DNA of 45,777 bases from Deltaproteobacteria bacterium (GTDB taxonomy: Bacteria > Myxococcota_A > Polyangia > Haliangiales > J016): NCBI GenBank assembly GCA_003696105.1, contig RFGE01000101.1:1-45777 (forward strand), written 5' to 3'. Under the pieces are notes generated by a model. The model was not told the origin of the DNA, made no database searches, and was given only the letters and a program-made list of their open reading frames with translations. Positions 37,300 through 45,777 of this stretch are shown one piece after another. Every line of letters begins with the position of its first letter. Position 1 is the stretch's first letter. The position numbers and the translations under genes are program-made.

Positions 37300-38124
37300 G
37301 TGGCCGACGAACCGAAACACCTTGCGACGTGGTTTCTGCGCTGGGCCGCCGGCGCGCCGCGCCGCTGGCTCGGCCGCCGCAGCGGACTGGGGCAGGACGT
37401 CCTCGGGACGACGCACGGGCTGTCGTACCTGCGCCACCTGGCGCGGGGCAACCGGATCCGCCGGCGCGCGCGGTTCGACCGGGTCGACGACCGACAGCCG
37501 CCGGTGTTGCTGTTGCACGGTTTTCTCGGCACGCGCGGGTCGATGTACCCGCTCGAGCGCCGGCTCACCGAGGACGGGTTCACCGTATTCTCGTTCAATC
37601 TCGGCACGCTCAACAGCCGGGACATCCGCCGGTCGGCGTTTCTCATCCACCGCAAGATCGAGGCGATCCTTGCGCAGACGCCGGTCGACCGGATCGACAT
37701 CGTCGGCCACTCGATGGGCGGACTGATCGGACTGTATTACGTCAAGAAGCTCGGCGGTCACCAGCGGGTTCGCCGGCTCATCATGATGGGCAGCCCCGTG
37801 CGCGGCACGTGGGCCGCACTGCTCGGCGTCGCCACCCTCGGGCTGTGGTCCACGTCCAGCTGGCAACTTCTGCCGCGCAGCAAGTTCCTCGACGAACTCG
37901 CCCAGGGCCCGCTGCCGCCCGACACGGAGGTCTACAGCATCGCCGCGGCCCGCGACTGGGTGTGCCCGCCCCGGTGCACACGCCTGCGCGGCGCCCGGCA
38001 GATCACCGTGCCGATGGGCCATTCGAGCCTCGTGATATCGGACGAGGTCTACCGGCGCATCGTCGCCATCTTGCGGGGCCCGGTTCGCGACGCCGACGCA
38101 CTGGTGCGCGCGGTGGGCGCGTGA
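37300..38124 (+). CDS. Alpha/beta hydrolase, triacylglycerol lipase-like
   Basis: Hydrolase of 274 residues, with the family oxyanion motif VLLLHGFLGTRGSMYPLERR and nucleophile elbow IVGHSMGGLIGLYY (Ser in GHSMGG). A likely acid is Asp in AAARDWVCPP. The catalytic His is in PMGHSSL. This arrangement is typical of secreted or periplasmic lipases/esterases, but no clear signal peptide is visible. The start is GTG 37300. An ATG at 37293 is out of frame. It is divergent from the pseudokinase gene. Substrate chain length cannot be judged. Confidence 0.85.
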   Translation: MADEPKHLATWFLRWAAGAPRRWLGRRSGLGQDVLGTTHGLSYLRHLARGNRIRRRARFDRVDDRQPPVLLLHGFLGTRGSMYPLERRLTEDGFTVFSFNLGTLNSRDIRRSAFLIHRKIEAILAQTPVDRIDIVGHSMGGLIGLYYVKKLGGHQRVRRLIMMGSPVRGTWAALLGVATLGLWSTSSWQLLPRSKFLDELAQGPLPPDTEVYSIAAARDWVCPPRCTRLRGARQITVPMGHSSLVISDEVYRRIVAILRGPVRDADALVRAVGA

Positions 38125-38126
38125 CG

Positions 38127-38155
38127 TTGCGACCCTCTATCTAACACTGTAGAAT
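38127..38155 (+). promoter_or_regulatory. Putative sigma70 promoter of the FHA-PATAN gene
   Basis: TTGCGA (38127-38132) and TAGAAT (38150-38155) have a 17-nt spacer. Transcription would start near 38162. A GGAAGG just before ATG 38171 gives a short leader with a ribosome binding site. Confidence 0.5.
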
Positions 38156-38170
38156 CACAAGCGGAAGGCA

Positions 38171-39097
<927 letters not shown>

Positions 39098-39107
39098 CCG
39101 CCGGCGC

Positions 39108-39959
39108 CTACACGTCGAGTTCGAGTCCCTCCGCCGCGGCGGTGAGCGCGATGTCGCGACCGCCGTGCGCGTCGAGCCATGCGCGGCAGCGATCGCGCAG
39201 CGCGTCGACGTCGTCGTCCGCGTAGTCCTGGTCGTAGTGAAACATCACGAGGTGGCGCGCGCCCGCTCGTATCGCCGCACCGGCGGCATCCTCATACGAC
39301 GAAAACCCGCGGTCGAGCCGCTCGGCGCGGTCTTCGGGGGTGTAGGTGCAATCGTGGATCAGCAGGTCGGCGCCGCGGTACAGCGCAAGGACCGCCTCGC
39401 TCGGGCCACCTGCCGGGTAGCCGACGTCCGGCGCGTACACGAGGCTGCGCCCGCCGCACTCGAGGCGGAATGCCAGCGCCGTGGTCGACCCGTGCGGATT
39501 GGACTGCGCGATCACCCGCACGCCGTCGATGTCGAACGGCACGCCGGGTTCGACCGCGTGCAGTTCGATGTGCGCGCCGAGATTCTTGAGCGTGTAGATC
39601 GGCGAGAAGTGAGGGTTCATCTGACCTTCGAGGATGCCCTCGAGCATCGACGGCGACCGCCCCGCCCCGTAGATAGAAAACGCGTTGCCGTCGACGAACA
39701 CGGGAGGAAAGAACGGGAACCCCTGGATGTGATCCCAGTGAGCGTGCGACAGCAGCACCGCCGCGCGCCCCTGCCCGCGACCGAACTCGGTCGCCATCAG
39801 CGACACGCCCAGGTGCATGAGCCCGGTCCCCATGTCGAGCACGATCGGCCGCGCGCCGTCGGCCGCGACGGACACGCACGAGGTATTTCCGCCGTAGCGG
39901 TTGGTGTCCGGCCCCGGCGCCGGGATCGACCCCCGCACACCCCAAAACCGCACCTTCAT
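39108..39959 (-). CDS. MBL-fold metallo-hydrolase, tandem copy 2
   Basis: Metal-dependent hydrolase of 283 residues. The N-terminus VRFWGVRGSIPAPGPDTNRY and metal motif LLSHAHWDHIQGFPFF are characteristic of the phosphodiesterase-like MBL branch (COG1235-type). Later ligands are in APDVGYPAGG, LLIHDCTYTPED and MFHYDQDYADDD. The ATG overlaps the stop of the upstream paralogue by four bases, so the two are co-translated. N-terminal similarity to the neighbour is high and the metal motifs match, indicating a tandem duplication that has diverged. Substrate unknown; a cyclic nucleotide or phosphodiester is possible. Confidence 0.88.
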   Translation of the reverse strand: MKVRFWGVRGSIPAPGPDTNRYGGNTSCVSVAADGARPIVLDMGTGLMHLGVSLMATEFGRGQGRAAVLLSHAHWDHIQGFPFFPPVFVDGNAFSIYGAGRSPSMLEGILEGQMNPHFSPIYTLKNLGAHIELHAVEPGVPFDIDGVRVIAQSNPHGSTTALAFRLECGGRSLVYAPDVGYPAGGPSEAVLALYRGADLLIHDCTYTPEDRAERLDRGFSSYEDAAGAAIRAGARHLVMFHYDQDYADDDVDALRDRCRAWLDAHGGRDIALTAAAEGLELDV

Positions 39960-40888
39960 GTGTCGTGCTCCCCCAACCCGATTTCGAGCCCCTCGTAGGC
40001 GGCGATCAGTTCGAGGTCGCTGCCGGCCAGACGCCGCCGGTAGGTCGCCAGGATTGCGTCCTGCTCGTCGTCGCTGCGCGCCGGCGCGTGGTGGTACAGC
40101 GCCAGCGTCTTGGCCTTCGCGTCCAGCGCGACGGCGATCGCGTCGTCGGGCGTCGAATGGCCCCAGTGCGGCTTCGCGCGATACTCCTCCGGGGTGAACT
40201 GCGTGTCGTAGATGACCAGGTCGGCGCCGCGGCACAGGTCGACCAGACCGGCGCGCATCGCCTCGAGCTTGGCCCGATGCTCCGGCGACAGCGGCGCGCC
40301 CGGCTCGGGCGGCCGCTCGATGAACTCGTGCTCGAGCAGGATGTCGGTAAACGGAGCCGTATCCGATGCGTAGACGACCGACGCACCGTCGACGTCGACG
40401 CGGTACGCGATCGCGATCCACGGGTGGTTCAGACGCGTGCACGCCACCCGCGCGGCGCCGATCGAAAACGACTCGCCGTCGACCAGCTCGCGAAAGTCGA
40501 CGTCGGCCCGCATCGCGTCGAGCGGCACCGGGAAGTAGGGGTCCTCGGTCTGTTGGGCGAAGACCGCGCGCAGATGCGTGTCATCCCGCTGGCGCGCGTA
40601 GACGTACAGACGGTTGCCCTCGCGATACAGCGGCGAAAAAAACGGCATCCCCTGGATGTGGTCCCAATGCGTGTGGCTGATGAGCAGGTGCGCGACGCCC
40701 CTGCCCTCGCCAAACCGCTCCTGCATGAGTTGTTTGCCGAGCCGGCGAATCCCGGTACCGGCGTCGATGATCAGCGGCGGCCCGTCGTGCGGGCGCACCT
40801 CGACACACGACGTGTTGCCGCCGTAGCGGTTCGTGCTCGGACCCGGGACGGGGATCGATCCCCGGACACCCCAAAACCGAACCCTCAT
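39956..40888 (-). CDS. MBL-fold metallo-hydrolase, tandem copy 1
   Basis: First gene of the two-gene unit, 310 residues. VRFWGVRGSIPVPGPSTNRY and LLISHTHWDHIQGMPFF mirror its neighbour. Remaining ligand regions are YASDTAPF, VIYDTQFTPEEYRAKPHWGHST and LALYHHAPARSD. It has a longer middle region than copy 2 (RPPEPGAPLSPEHRAKLEAM). No signal peptide, so cytoplasmic. Start ATG 40888 is preceded by a G-rich stretch that may be the ribosome binding site. Confidence 0.9.
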   Translation of the reverse strand: MRVRFWGVRGSIPVPGPSTNRYGGNTSCVEVRPHDGPPLIIDAGTGIRRLGKQLMQERFGEGRGVAHLLISHTHWDHIQGMPFFSPLYREGNRLYVYARQRDDTHLRAVFAQQTEDPYFPVPLDAMRADVDFRELVDGESFSIGAARVACTRLNHPWIAIAYRVDVDGASVVYASDTAPFTDILLEHEFIERPPEPGAPLSPEHRAKLEAMRAGLVDLCRGADLVIYDTQFTPEEYRAKPHWGHSTPDDAIAVALDAKAKTLALYHHAPARSDDEQDAILATYRRRLAGSDLELIAAYEGLEIGLGEHDT

Positions 40889-41006
40889 GCGCCCCCGTAT
40901 GTGTGGTCGCCTGCGCGCACGAACGCCCGCGGTCTACGGTAACACAACCGCGCGGCCGCGGGCGCCGGTCGGGCCGGCGGTGACCGCGCGACCGCGGGAG
41001 CCGGCG

Positions 41007-42017
41007 TCACGGGTGGATCGCGGCGGCGATGCGGCCGCGGCCGGCGGACCGCTCCTCGAACAGCAAGATCCCCGACGTGCCGTCGACCACCGCCGCGGGC
41101 GCGGCCGCCGGCGGCCCGAACGAGCGCAGCACCGGGTCGGCGCCGGCGAAGCGTTCCCACGTGTCGGCGTCGAACGATCCCGCGTACCCGATCGCGACGC
41201 GGCCGTCCTCGCCGGGGCGGTCGGCGCCGGCGAAAAACAGCCCGTGCACCGCGCGCCCGGCGGCCGTCCGGCGTACGAGCGGATGCGGATCGGTCACCGC
41301 GTAGGCGTCGAACGCGCCGTCGACGCCGGGGCGCGGCTCGATCGCCGGGCGCTCGGCCGGGGTCCACTGCAGGCCGTCGTCGCTGTCCGCGCGCACGATC
41401 GCGCGGCCGCCGGGCTCGACCGCGTACAACCACCACCGCCCGTCGAGTTGTGCGACACCCGGCGCGCGAACTCCGGCGACGACCGGATTGCCGGCCCACT
41501 TGCGCCAGGTCGCGCCGCCATCGTCGCTGTCCGCGCGGCCGATCGCCGGCTCGTCCGGCGCGCCGCCTTCGTAGAACAGCGCGAGCGCGCCGCCGCCGAG
41601 GTCGACGACCGACGGGGCCGTCACGCGGCCCCGCTCCCACGGCTCGGTCGCCTCGAGGACGACCACCGGGCCGACCGCCGGCAGGTCGTGCAGGCCGGGC
41701 AGCTCGGCGTACGCGATCGCCGCCGCTCCGGTCACCGGGTCCACCCGGCCGAACCACACGCGCACGCCGCCGGCCGCGCGCGGCAGGGCCGTCGGCTGCT
41801 CGAGACTGAACGCGCGGTCGTCGAGCACGTACGGCTCGTTGATCGGAGAATCGAAGTCGAACGGAACGCGGTGGTAGGGACCGGCGGCCGCGGTCGGCAG
41901 ATTCGCCGCGCCGCCGCTGCGCTCGCCGGTCCACCCCAACCCGCACGCTCCCGCGGCCACCGCGGCGCACGCCGCGATCGCCGTACATCGTCCGAACTCG
42001 CCCCTCGCTTTTCGCAC
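41007..42017 (-). CDS. Exported beta-propeller protein with sialidase/GH43-like repeats
   Basis: Probable exported protein of 336 residues, last gene of a five-gene unit. The start GTG 42017 lies just past the upstream stop. The N-terminus reads CTAIAACAAVAAGACGLGW, a signal with a lipobox-like AGAC. The mature part is a series of beta blades: VWFGRVDPVTGAAAIAYAEL, GRADSDDGGATWRKWAGNP, WWLYAVEPGGRAIVRADSDD and GRVAIGYAGSFDADTWERF. The Asp-box-like SDDG(G)ATW motifs resemble sialidases and family 43/32 glycosidases. No catalytic acid could be assigned by eye. An upstream GTG at 42032 is also possible. Function, including whether it is an enzyme, is unknown. Confidence 0.7.
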   Translation of the reverse strand: MRKARGEFGRCTAIAACAAVAAGACGLGWTGERSGGAANLPTAAAGPYHRVPFDFDSPINEPYVLDDRAFSLEQPTALPRAAGGVRVWFGRVDPVTGAAAIAYAELPGLHDLPAVGPVVVLEATEPWERGRVTAPSVVDLGGGALALFYEGGAPDEPAIGRADSDDGGATWRKWAGNPVVAGVRAPGVAQLDGRWWLYAVEPGGRAIVRADSDDGLQWTPAERPAIEPRPGVDGAFDAYAVTDPHPLVRRTAAGRAVHGLFFAGADRPGEDGRVAIGYAGSFDADTWERFAGADPVLRSFGPPAAAPAAVVDGTSGILLFEERSAGRGRIAAAIHP

Positions 42018-42019
42018 GA

Positions 42020-43351
42020 TCAGAACCTCCACCGCGTCGACGCGCCGATGTGCCACAGCCGGCCCGCGGCGCGGTAGTCGCCGACCGGATCGACCGGCGA
42101 GATCTTGCGCGCGACGCGCGGCTCGAGCAGGGTGTAGGCCGCGTACAGATCGACGTCCATCGGCCGCGGCAACACATCCGTGACCCGAGAGAGTTCGACC
42201 CCGACGCCCGCGGCCGCCGTGTGCTTGTCGGCGTCGACGAAGTTGCTGCGACCGGATTGCTCCGGCGCGGGCGACGGCTCGTACGTGTAGCCGGCGCGGA
42301 CGCGCCACACCGCCCGCGCCGTGCGTGCGGCGACCCACTCGACACCGACGTGCGGCACGAGGATGTCGTGAAAGTGCGGCGGCTCGAGCGGCGGCGCGTC
42401 CGGGAGGATGACGAAGTCGTTGAGGTCCTTGAGGTCGTAGTCGATGTCGATGTGCGCGGCGGGGTTTTCGAAGGCCGACCACCGGTGCCACACGGCGTCG
42501 AAGGCGAGCGTCAGCCGCGGCGTGAGCCGGGCGTTCGCGCCGACAGCCCATTGCTCGGGCTGAAACAGATCCTGGAACTGCGTGAACACCTGCAGAAAAC
42601 CGTCCTCGACCGTGTAGGGACCGCCCTCGGGGCCGACGTCGCCTTCGATGCGAAACGCCAGATCGACGTCCAGCACGAAGCCGCCGCGAAACGCGGCGCC
42701 AAGGTCGAGCCACGGCAGCGCGCGCCAGAGCACTCCCGCCTGCGGATAGCGCACCGTTTGGAGATCCACGTCGATCGCGAACGCGAGGTCGGACTCGGCC
42801 GGGATCGTCGGGTGCAGCCGGCCGCGCAGCACGACGGCGCCGGTCGTGCTCGACAGGTAGCCGAGCCCGCCGCCGACGAGCAGCCGGTCGCCGACCGCCA
42901 CGGCGACGTTGGCGCCGAGAAACAGGCGCTGCGGCCGGTTGTCGTACAGCACGAAGCGCGGCTGGTCCGGCGCCAGGGTGCGCGTTCGCGTGACCTGCTC
43001 GTCGGGAAGGAACAGCCCCGCACCGACCGCGACGCGCACGCCGGCGACGGTTCCGGGCACCGCGATGCCGACCGCGAGGCCCCGCGACCGGTTGACCTGT
43101 ACGTCGCGCCCGTCGAGGGTCAGCCGCGGGTCGACGTACTGGTAGCCGAGGTCGATGCGAACGCTGTCGATCGCCGCCAGCAGCGCCGGGTTGTAGTAGT
43201 GGGCGCCGGCATCGGTCGCTGCCGCGGTCTGCGCGTTGCCCATCGCCGGCCCGCGGGCGCCGAAGCCGAACGCGTCGACTGGATTGGCCGCGGCGCCGCG
43301 CGCCAGCGACGCGGCGGCGATGGCGGCGGCCAGCGCCGTGCGCGGCCTCAC
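42020..43351 (-). CDS. FadL/OmpP1-type outer-membrane transporter
   Basis: Outer-membrane beta-barrel of 443 residues. A signal (ALAAAIAAASLARGAAAN) is followed by DAFGFGARGPAMGNAQTAAA and AHYYNPALLAAIDS, the FadL N-terminal hatch pattern. Alternating hydrophobic strands end with the terminal Phe (STRWRF), typical of barrel proteins recognised by the assembly machinery. FadL proteins pass long-chain fatty acids or aromatic hydrocarbons. GTG 43351 overlaps the previous stop by four bases. It is the second of two paralogues in this operon. Confidence 0.85.
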   Translation of the reverse strand: MRPRTALAAAIAAASLARGAAANPVDAFGFGARGPAMGNAQTAAATDAGAHYYNPALLAAIDSVRIDLGYQYVDPRLTLDGRDVQVNRSRGLAVGIAVPGTVAGVRVAVGAGLFLPDEQVTRTRTLAPDQPRFVLYDNRPQRLFLGANVAVAVGDRLLVGGGLGYLSSTTGAVVLRGRLHPTIPAESDLAFAIDVDLQTVRYPQAGVLWRALPWLDLGAAFRGGFVLDVDLAFRIEGDVGPEGGPYTVEDGFLQVFTQFQDLFQPEQWAVGANARLTPRLTLAFDAVWHRWSAFENPAAHIDIDYDLKDLNDFVILPDAPPLEPPHFHDILVPHVGVEWVAARTARAVWRVRAGYTYEPSPAPEQSGRSNFVDADKHTAAAGVGVELSRVTDVLPRPMDVDLYAAYTLLEPRVARKISPVDPVGDYRAAGRLWHIGASTRWRF

Positions 43352-44643
43352 AGGTCCACCCCCACGACGATGCCGGCGGCGACCACGCGGCCGCCGGTGT
43401 CGATCGTGTCGAACGGCGGCGGATCGTCGGCGCCGAACGCCGCCGCATCCTTGGTGTGACGGCGCGGTTGCAGAACGTGCAATTGCAACCATGCGTCGAC
43501 TCGCAGCGGCACGGCCGCAGCCGGCCACGCCGCGCCCAGCCCCGCCGCGACGACGTGGCGATGGTTGTCCAGCAGCGACTGGCGCCCGGTCATCTCCGGG
43601 GCCGGCGACGGCACGAACGCGTAACCGCCGCGCGCCGCCCACTCGGTTCGCCGCGAGCGGCCGGTCCGCTCGACCGCGAGCTTCGGCACGACGATGTCGT
43701 GGAAGCCGGGTGGCGGCTGGGCCGGCGGTTGGCCGACAAGCGGATCCTCCGTCGGCAGCGGGGCGGCACTCCAGCGCTCGTAGCCGAGCTGCGCGGACAG
43801 CGTCCACCGCGGCGCGAGCTGCCACGCCACCTCGGCGACCGCGGTGATCGGGTCGTACTGCGGCGTACCGGCGATGCGCAGCTGCGGGAGTTGCACGGGC
43901 AACGCGTCGCCCAGGTCGCTGCGCACGCCGATGTCGTAATCGGAGCGCGACACGCCGGTCACGGCAACCCCCCAGCGCAGGTCGTCCCGCTGCCGGTACT
44001 GGACGCCGGCGACCGGCGCGAAGTGGGTGATCAGCCGTTGCTCGGACTGCGTCGAGATCCGGCCGGACGCGTCGCCGACGACGTGGATGTCGCCGCGCAG
44101 CGCCGCCAGCACGCGTGTCCCCGCGCCGATCGCGAGCCGGCCGGTGACGCGGACGCCGGCCGCGAGCTGGATGGCGACGACGTGCGCCGACGTCTCGAGG
44201 ATGGCGAACGCGGGCTCCCCCGGAAACGGCGCCTTCGCCTTGTTGAGCGTCGCGTTGGGAATGTACAAGCCGAGCGCGATGCCGGCGCGACCGCGCAGCG
44301 CGCCGCCGAACGCCAGCGGCACCGCGAGCCCGATGACCGTGCCGTGCGCCAGATCGGTGTCGACACGACGGCCGTCGATGCGCAGGTCGAACGCGCCGGC
44401 CGCGCCGCCGAGCGCGACCCGCTTGCGCGCACGCGCCAGCCCCGCCGGATTCAGATAACACGCCTCGTAGTCGTCCGCGGTCGCCGCGCCGGTGCCGGCC
44501 GCGCCCGGCGACCGGCCGCCGAAGCCGAACAGCCGCAGCGGCGACGCCGGCGCCGGCGCCGCGAGCCCGACGAGCGCGCCCGCGAGCAGCCATCCGGCGG
44601 CGCGCCCGCGCGCCCGCGCCGCCCGAGCCGGTCGAAGCCCCAT
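43348..44643 (-). CDS. FadL/OmpP1-type outer-membrane transporter, first copy
   Basis: Outer-membrane barrel of 431 residues. The signal GWLLAGALVGLAAPAPAS is followed by FGFGGRSPGAAGTGAATADD and CYLNPAGLARARK, matching FadL-type proteins. Other family-like segments are GIALGLYIPNATLNKAKAPF, LAAGVRVTGRLAIGAGTRVL and YGYAFVPSPAPEMTGRQSLL-like tracts ending in GIVVGVDL. It shares the SPAPE and HDIVVPK / HDILVPH blocks with its neighbour, so it is a diverged tandem paralogue. The gap to the Rieske gene is 27 bases. Confidence 0.85.
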   Translation of the reverse strand: MGLRPARAARARGRAAGWLLAGALVGLAAPAPASPLRLFGFGGRSPGAAGTGAATADDYEACYLNPAGLARARKRVALGGAAGAFDLRIDGRRVDTDLAHGTVIGLAVPLAFGGALRGRAGIALGLYIPNATLNKAKAPFPGEPAFAILETSAHVVAIQLAAGVRVTGRLAIGAGTRVLAALRGDIHVVGDASGRISTQSEQRLITHFAPVAGVQYRQRDDLRWGVAVTGVSRSDYDIGVRSDLGDALPVQLPQLRIAGTPQYDPITAVAEVAWQLAPRWTLSAQLGYERWSAAPLPTEDPLVGQPPAQPPPGFHDIVVPKLAVERTGRSRRTEWAARGGYAFVPSPAPEMTGRQSLLDNHRHVVAAGLGAAWPAAAVPLRVDAWLQLHVLQPRRHTKDAAAFGADDPPPFDTIDTGGRVVAAGIVVGVDL

Positions 44644-44670
44644 ACCCGCGGCTCAGTATGCCACGCCAGG

Positions 44671-44985
44671 TCAGGCCAGCTCGATATACAACGCGCCGTT
44701 TTCGACGACCGTGCGAAACCGGACGAGCGACAGCGCGCGGTCGTGCGCGCACGCGCCGGTCGCCAGATCGAACTCGTAGGCATGCCCGGGGCACACCACG
44801 CGGCCGCCGCGCAGCTCGCCGCCGAGCAGCGACACGTGTTCGTGCGGGCAGGCGCTCGCGGTCGCGAACAGCTCGCCGCCGACGTTCGCGACGAGCACCG
44901 GGTCGGTGAACCCGGCGACGGAAAACCCGCGCATCTGGCCCGGCGGCGGCAGGGCGTCGACGGAACACACGCGGCGGCGCAGCAT
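44671..44985 (-). CDS. Rieske-type [2Fe-2S] ferredoxin
   Basis: Small soluble electron carrier of 104 residues. The Rieske cluster ligands are CPHEHVSL (C-x-H) and CPGHAYEFD (C-x2-H), 16 residues apart, enclosed by a short beta fold. No membrane helix or oxygenase domain is attached, so it resembles NirD or aromatic-oxygenase ferredoxins. It sits second in a five-gene operon, 6 bases after the lipoprotein stop. A partner oxygenase or reductase is not in the window. Its role with the FadL proteins is inference. Confidence 0.9.
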   Translation of the reverse strand: MLRRRVCSVDALPPPGQMRGFSVAGFTDPVLVANVGGELFATASACPHEHVSLLGGELRGGRVVCPGHAYEFDLATGACAHDRALSLVRFRTVVENGALYIELA

Positions 44986-44991
44986 CGCCGG

Positions 44992-45498
<507 letters not shown>

Positions 45499-45508
45499 GC
45501 GACGGCGT

Positions 45509-45537
45509 ACTCTACCGGGCGTACTGACCGCTGGCAA
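45509..45537 (-). promoter_or_regulatory. Putative sigma70 promoter of the Rieske/FadL operon
   Basis: On the minus strand TTGCCA (45532-45537) and TAGAGT (45509-45514) have a 17-nt spacer. The -10 ends 10 nt before the ATG at 45498, so the mRNA would be almost leaderless. No Shine-Dalgarno is present. Confidence 0.45.
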
Positions 45538-45555
45538 CCGCGGCGGGTTGCCCGC

Positions 45556-45561
45556 TATGCT
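45556..45561 (+). promoter_or_regulatory. -10-like hexamer (TATGCT) upstream of the last gene
   Basis: TATGCT ends 10 nt before the ATG at 45572 and overlaps an in-frame ATG at 45557. This arrangement favours the downstream start. The -35 is not recognisable. Confidence 0.2.
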
Positions 45562-45571
45562 GGCGGCCGCG

Positions 45572-45777
45572 ATGGGCTGGTTCGACCGACTGCGCCGCCG
45601 ACGATACGGCGAGACACCGGACGCGCGCGAGGCCGGCGCTGGCGGCGCCGACGACTTCGACGACGATCCCGACGACGCGGACGCCGACGGCGGCCCGGTC
45701 GTGGCCGTCGCCGTCGTCCGCGAGGGGCACAACGTGCCGACGGAGGAGGACATGCGCGCGCTGCTGGCCGAACAGGC
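45572..45777 (+). CDS. Unidentified gene, 3' end cut off
   Basis: The frame opens with MGWFDRLRRRRYGE, then a long Asp/Gly-rich acidic stretch (DDFDDDPDDADADGG), then VVAVAVVREGHNVPTEEDM and a helical end. About 68 codons are visible before the window edge. An ATG at 45557 would add five residues. No family is recognised. The basic amphipathic start could contact membrane. Confidence 0.45.
   Translation, partial: MGWFDRLRRRRYGETPDAREAGAGGADDFDDDPDDADADGGPVVAVAVVREGHNVPTEEDMRALLAEQ

Overview
The window is high-GC chromosomal DNA from a Gram-negative bacterium, most likely a Myxococcota/'Deltaproteobacteria' relative. This rests on gene content: several Hanks-type Ser/Thr kinases, an FHA-sigma54 activator, FHA plus DUF4388 (PATAN), PEGA, Cys-rich and thrombospondin-type lipoproteins, FadL-type outer-membrane proteins, and both lipoprotein and Sec signals. 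No mobile element, CRISPR array or rRNA is visible. About 40 protein genes and one tRNA can be supported. Both end genes are cut by the window edge.

Layout. 1-2740: a Ser/Thr kinase gene (partial, minus), a stand-alone MshEN (GspE N-terminal) protein and tRNA-Arg(CCG). 2951-5817: korA-korB, a 2-oxoacid:ferredoxin oxidoreductase. 5912-8184: an MBL hydrolase and a class-3 aldehyde dehydrogenase interrupted by a one-base frameshift. 8259-20531: a ten-gene complex I operon on the minus strand, order nuoA-C-D-H-I-J-K-L-M-N, with a promoter near 20600. 20709-24305: a retropepsin-like lipoprotein, an SRPBCC-like protein and an MCP-like signalling protein. 24501-28551: an Opp-type peptide importer lacking ATPase genes. 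28568-31310: two Cys-rich lipoproteins. 31353-39097: a coiled-coil FliJ/YscO-like protein and a phospho-signalling block (kinase, FHA-sigma54 activator, PEGA pseudokinase, lipase-like hydrolase, FHA-PATAN protein). 39108-40888: tandem MBL hydrolases. 41007-45498: a five-gene minus-strand operon (Cys-rich lipoprotein, Rieske protein, two FadL-like proteins, beta-propeller protein). 45572-end: start of an unidentified gene.

The most unusual part is the complex I operon. nuoB and nuoEFG are absent from the cluster, as expected if the electron donor is not NADH, and korAB (a ferredoxin reducer) lies 2.4 kb from its end. Several subunits carry added domains. NuoH has an N-terminal lipoprotein signal followed by a beta domain and a PDZ domain interrupted by a canonical EF-hand. 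NuoM has a signal peptide and an ASH-like beta-sandwich. NuoI carries an RnfB-like third [4Fe-4S] motif. NuoJ has extra N-terminal helices and NuoL has hydrophilic insertions. Read together, these suggest a ferredoxin-linked complex I with a periplasmic cap. The domain calls come from reading motifs by eye. Their joint function is inference.

Several first-in-unit genes have a -10-like hexamer only 7-11 nt before the start codon and no Shine-Dalgarno sequence. This suggests leaderless transcription.
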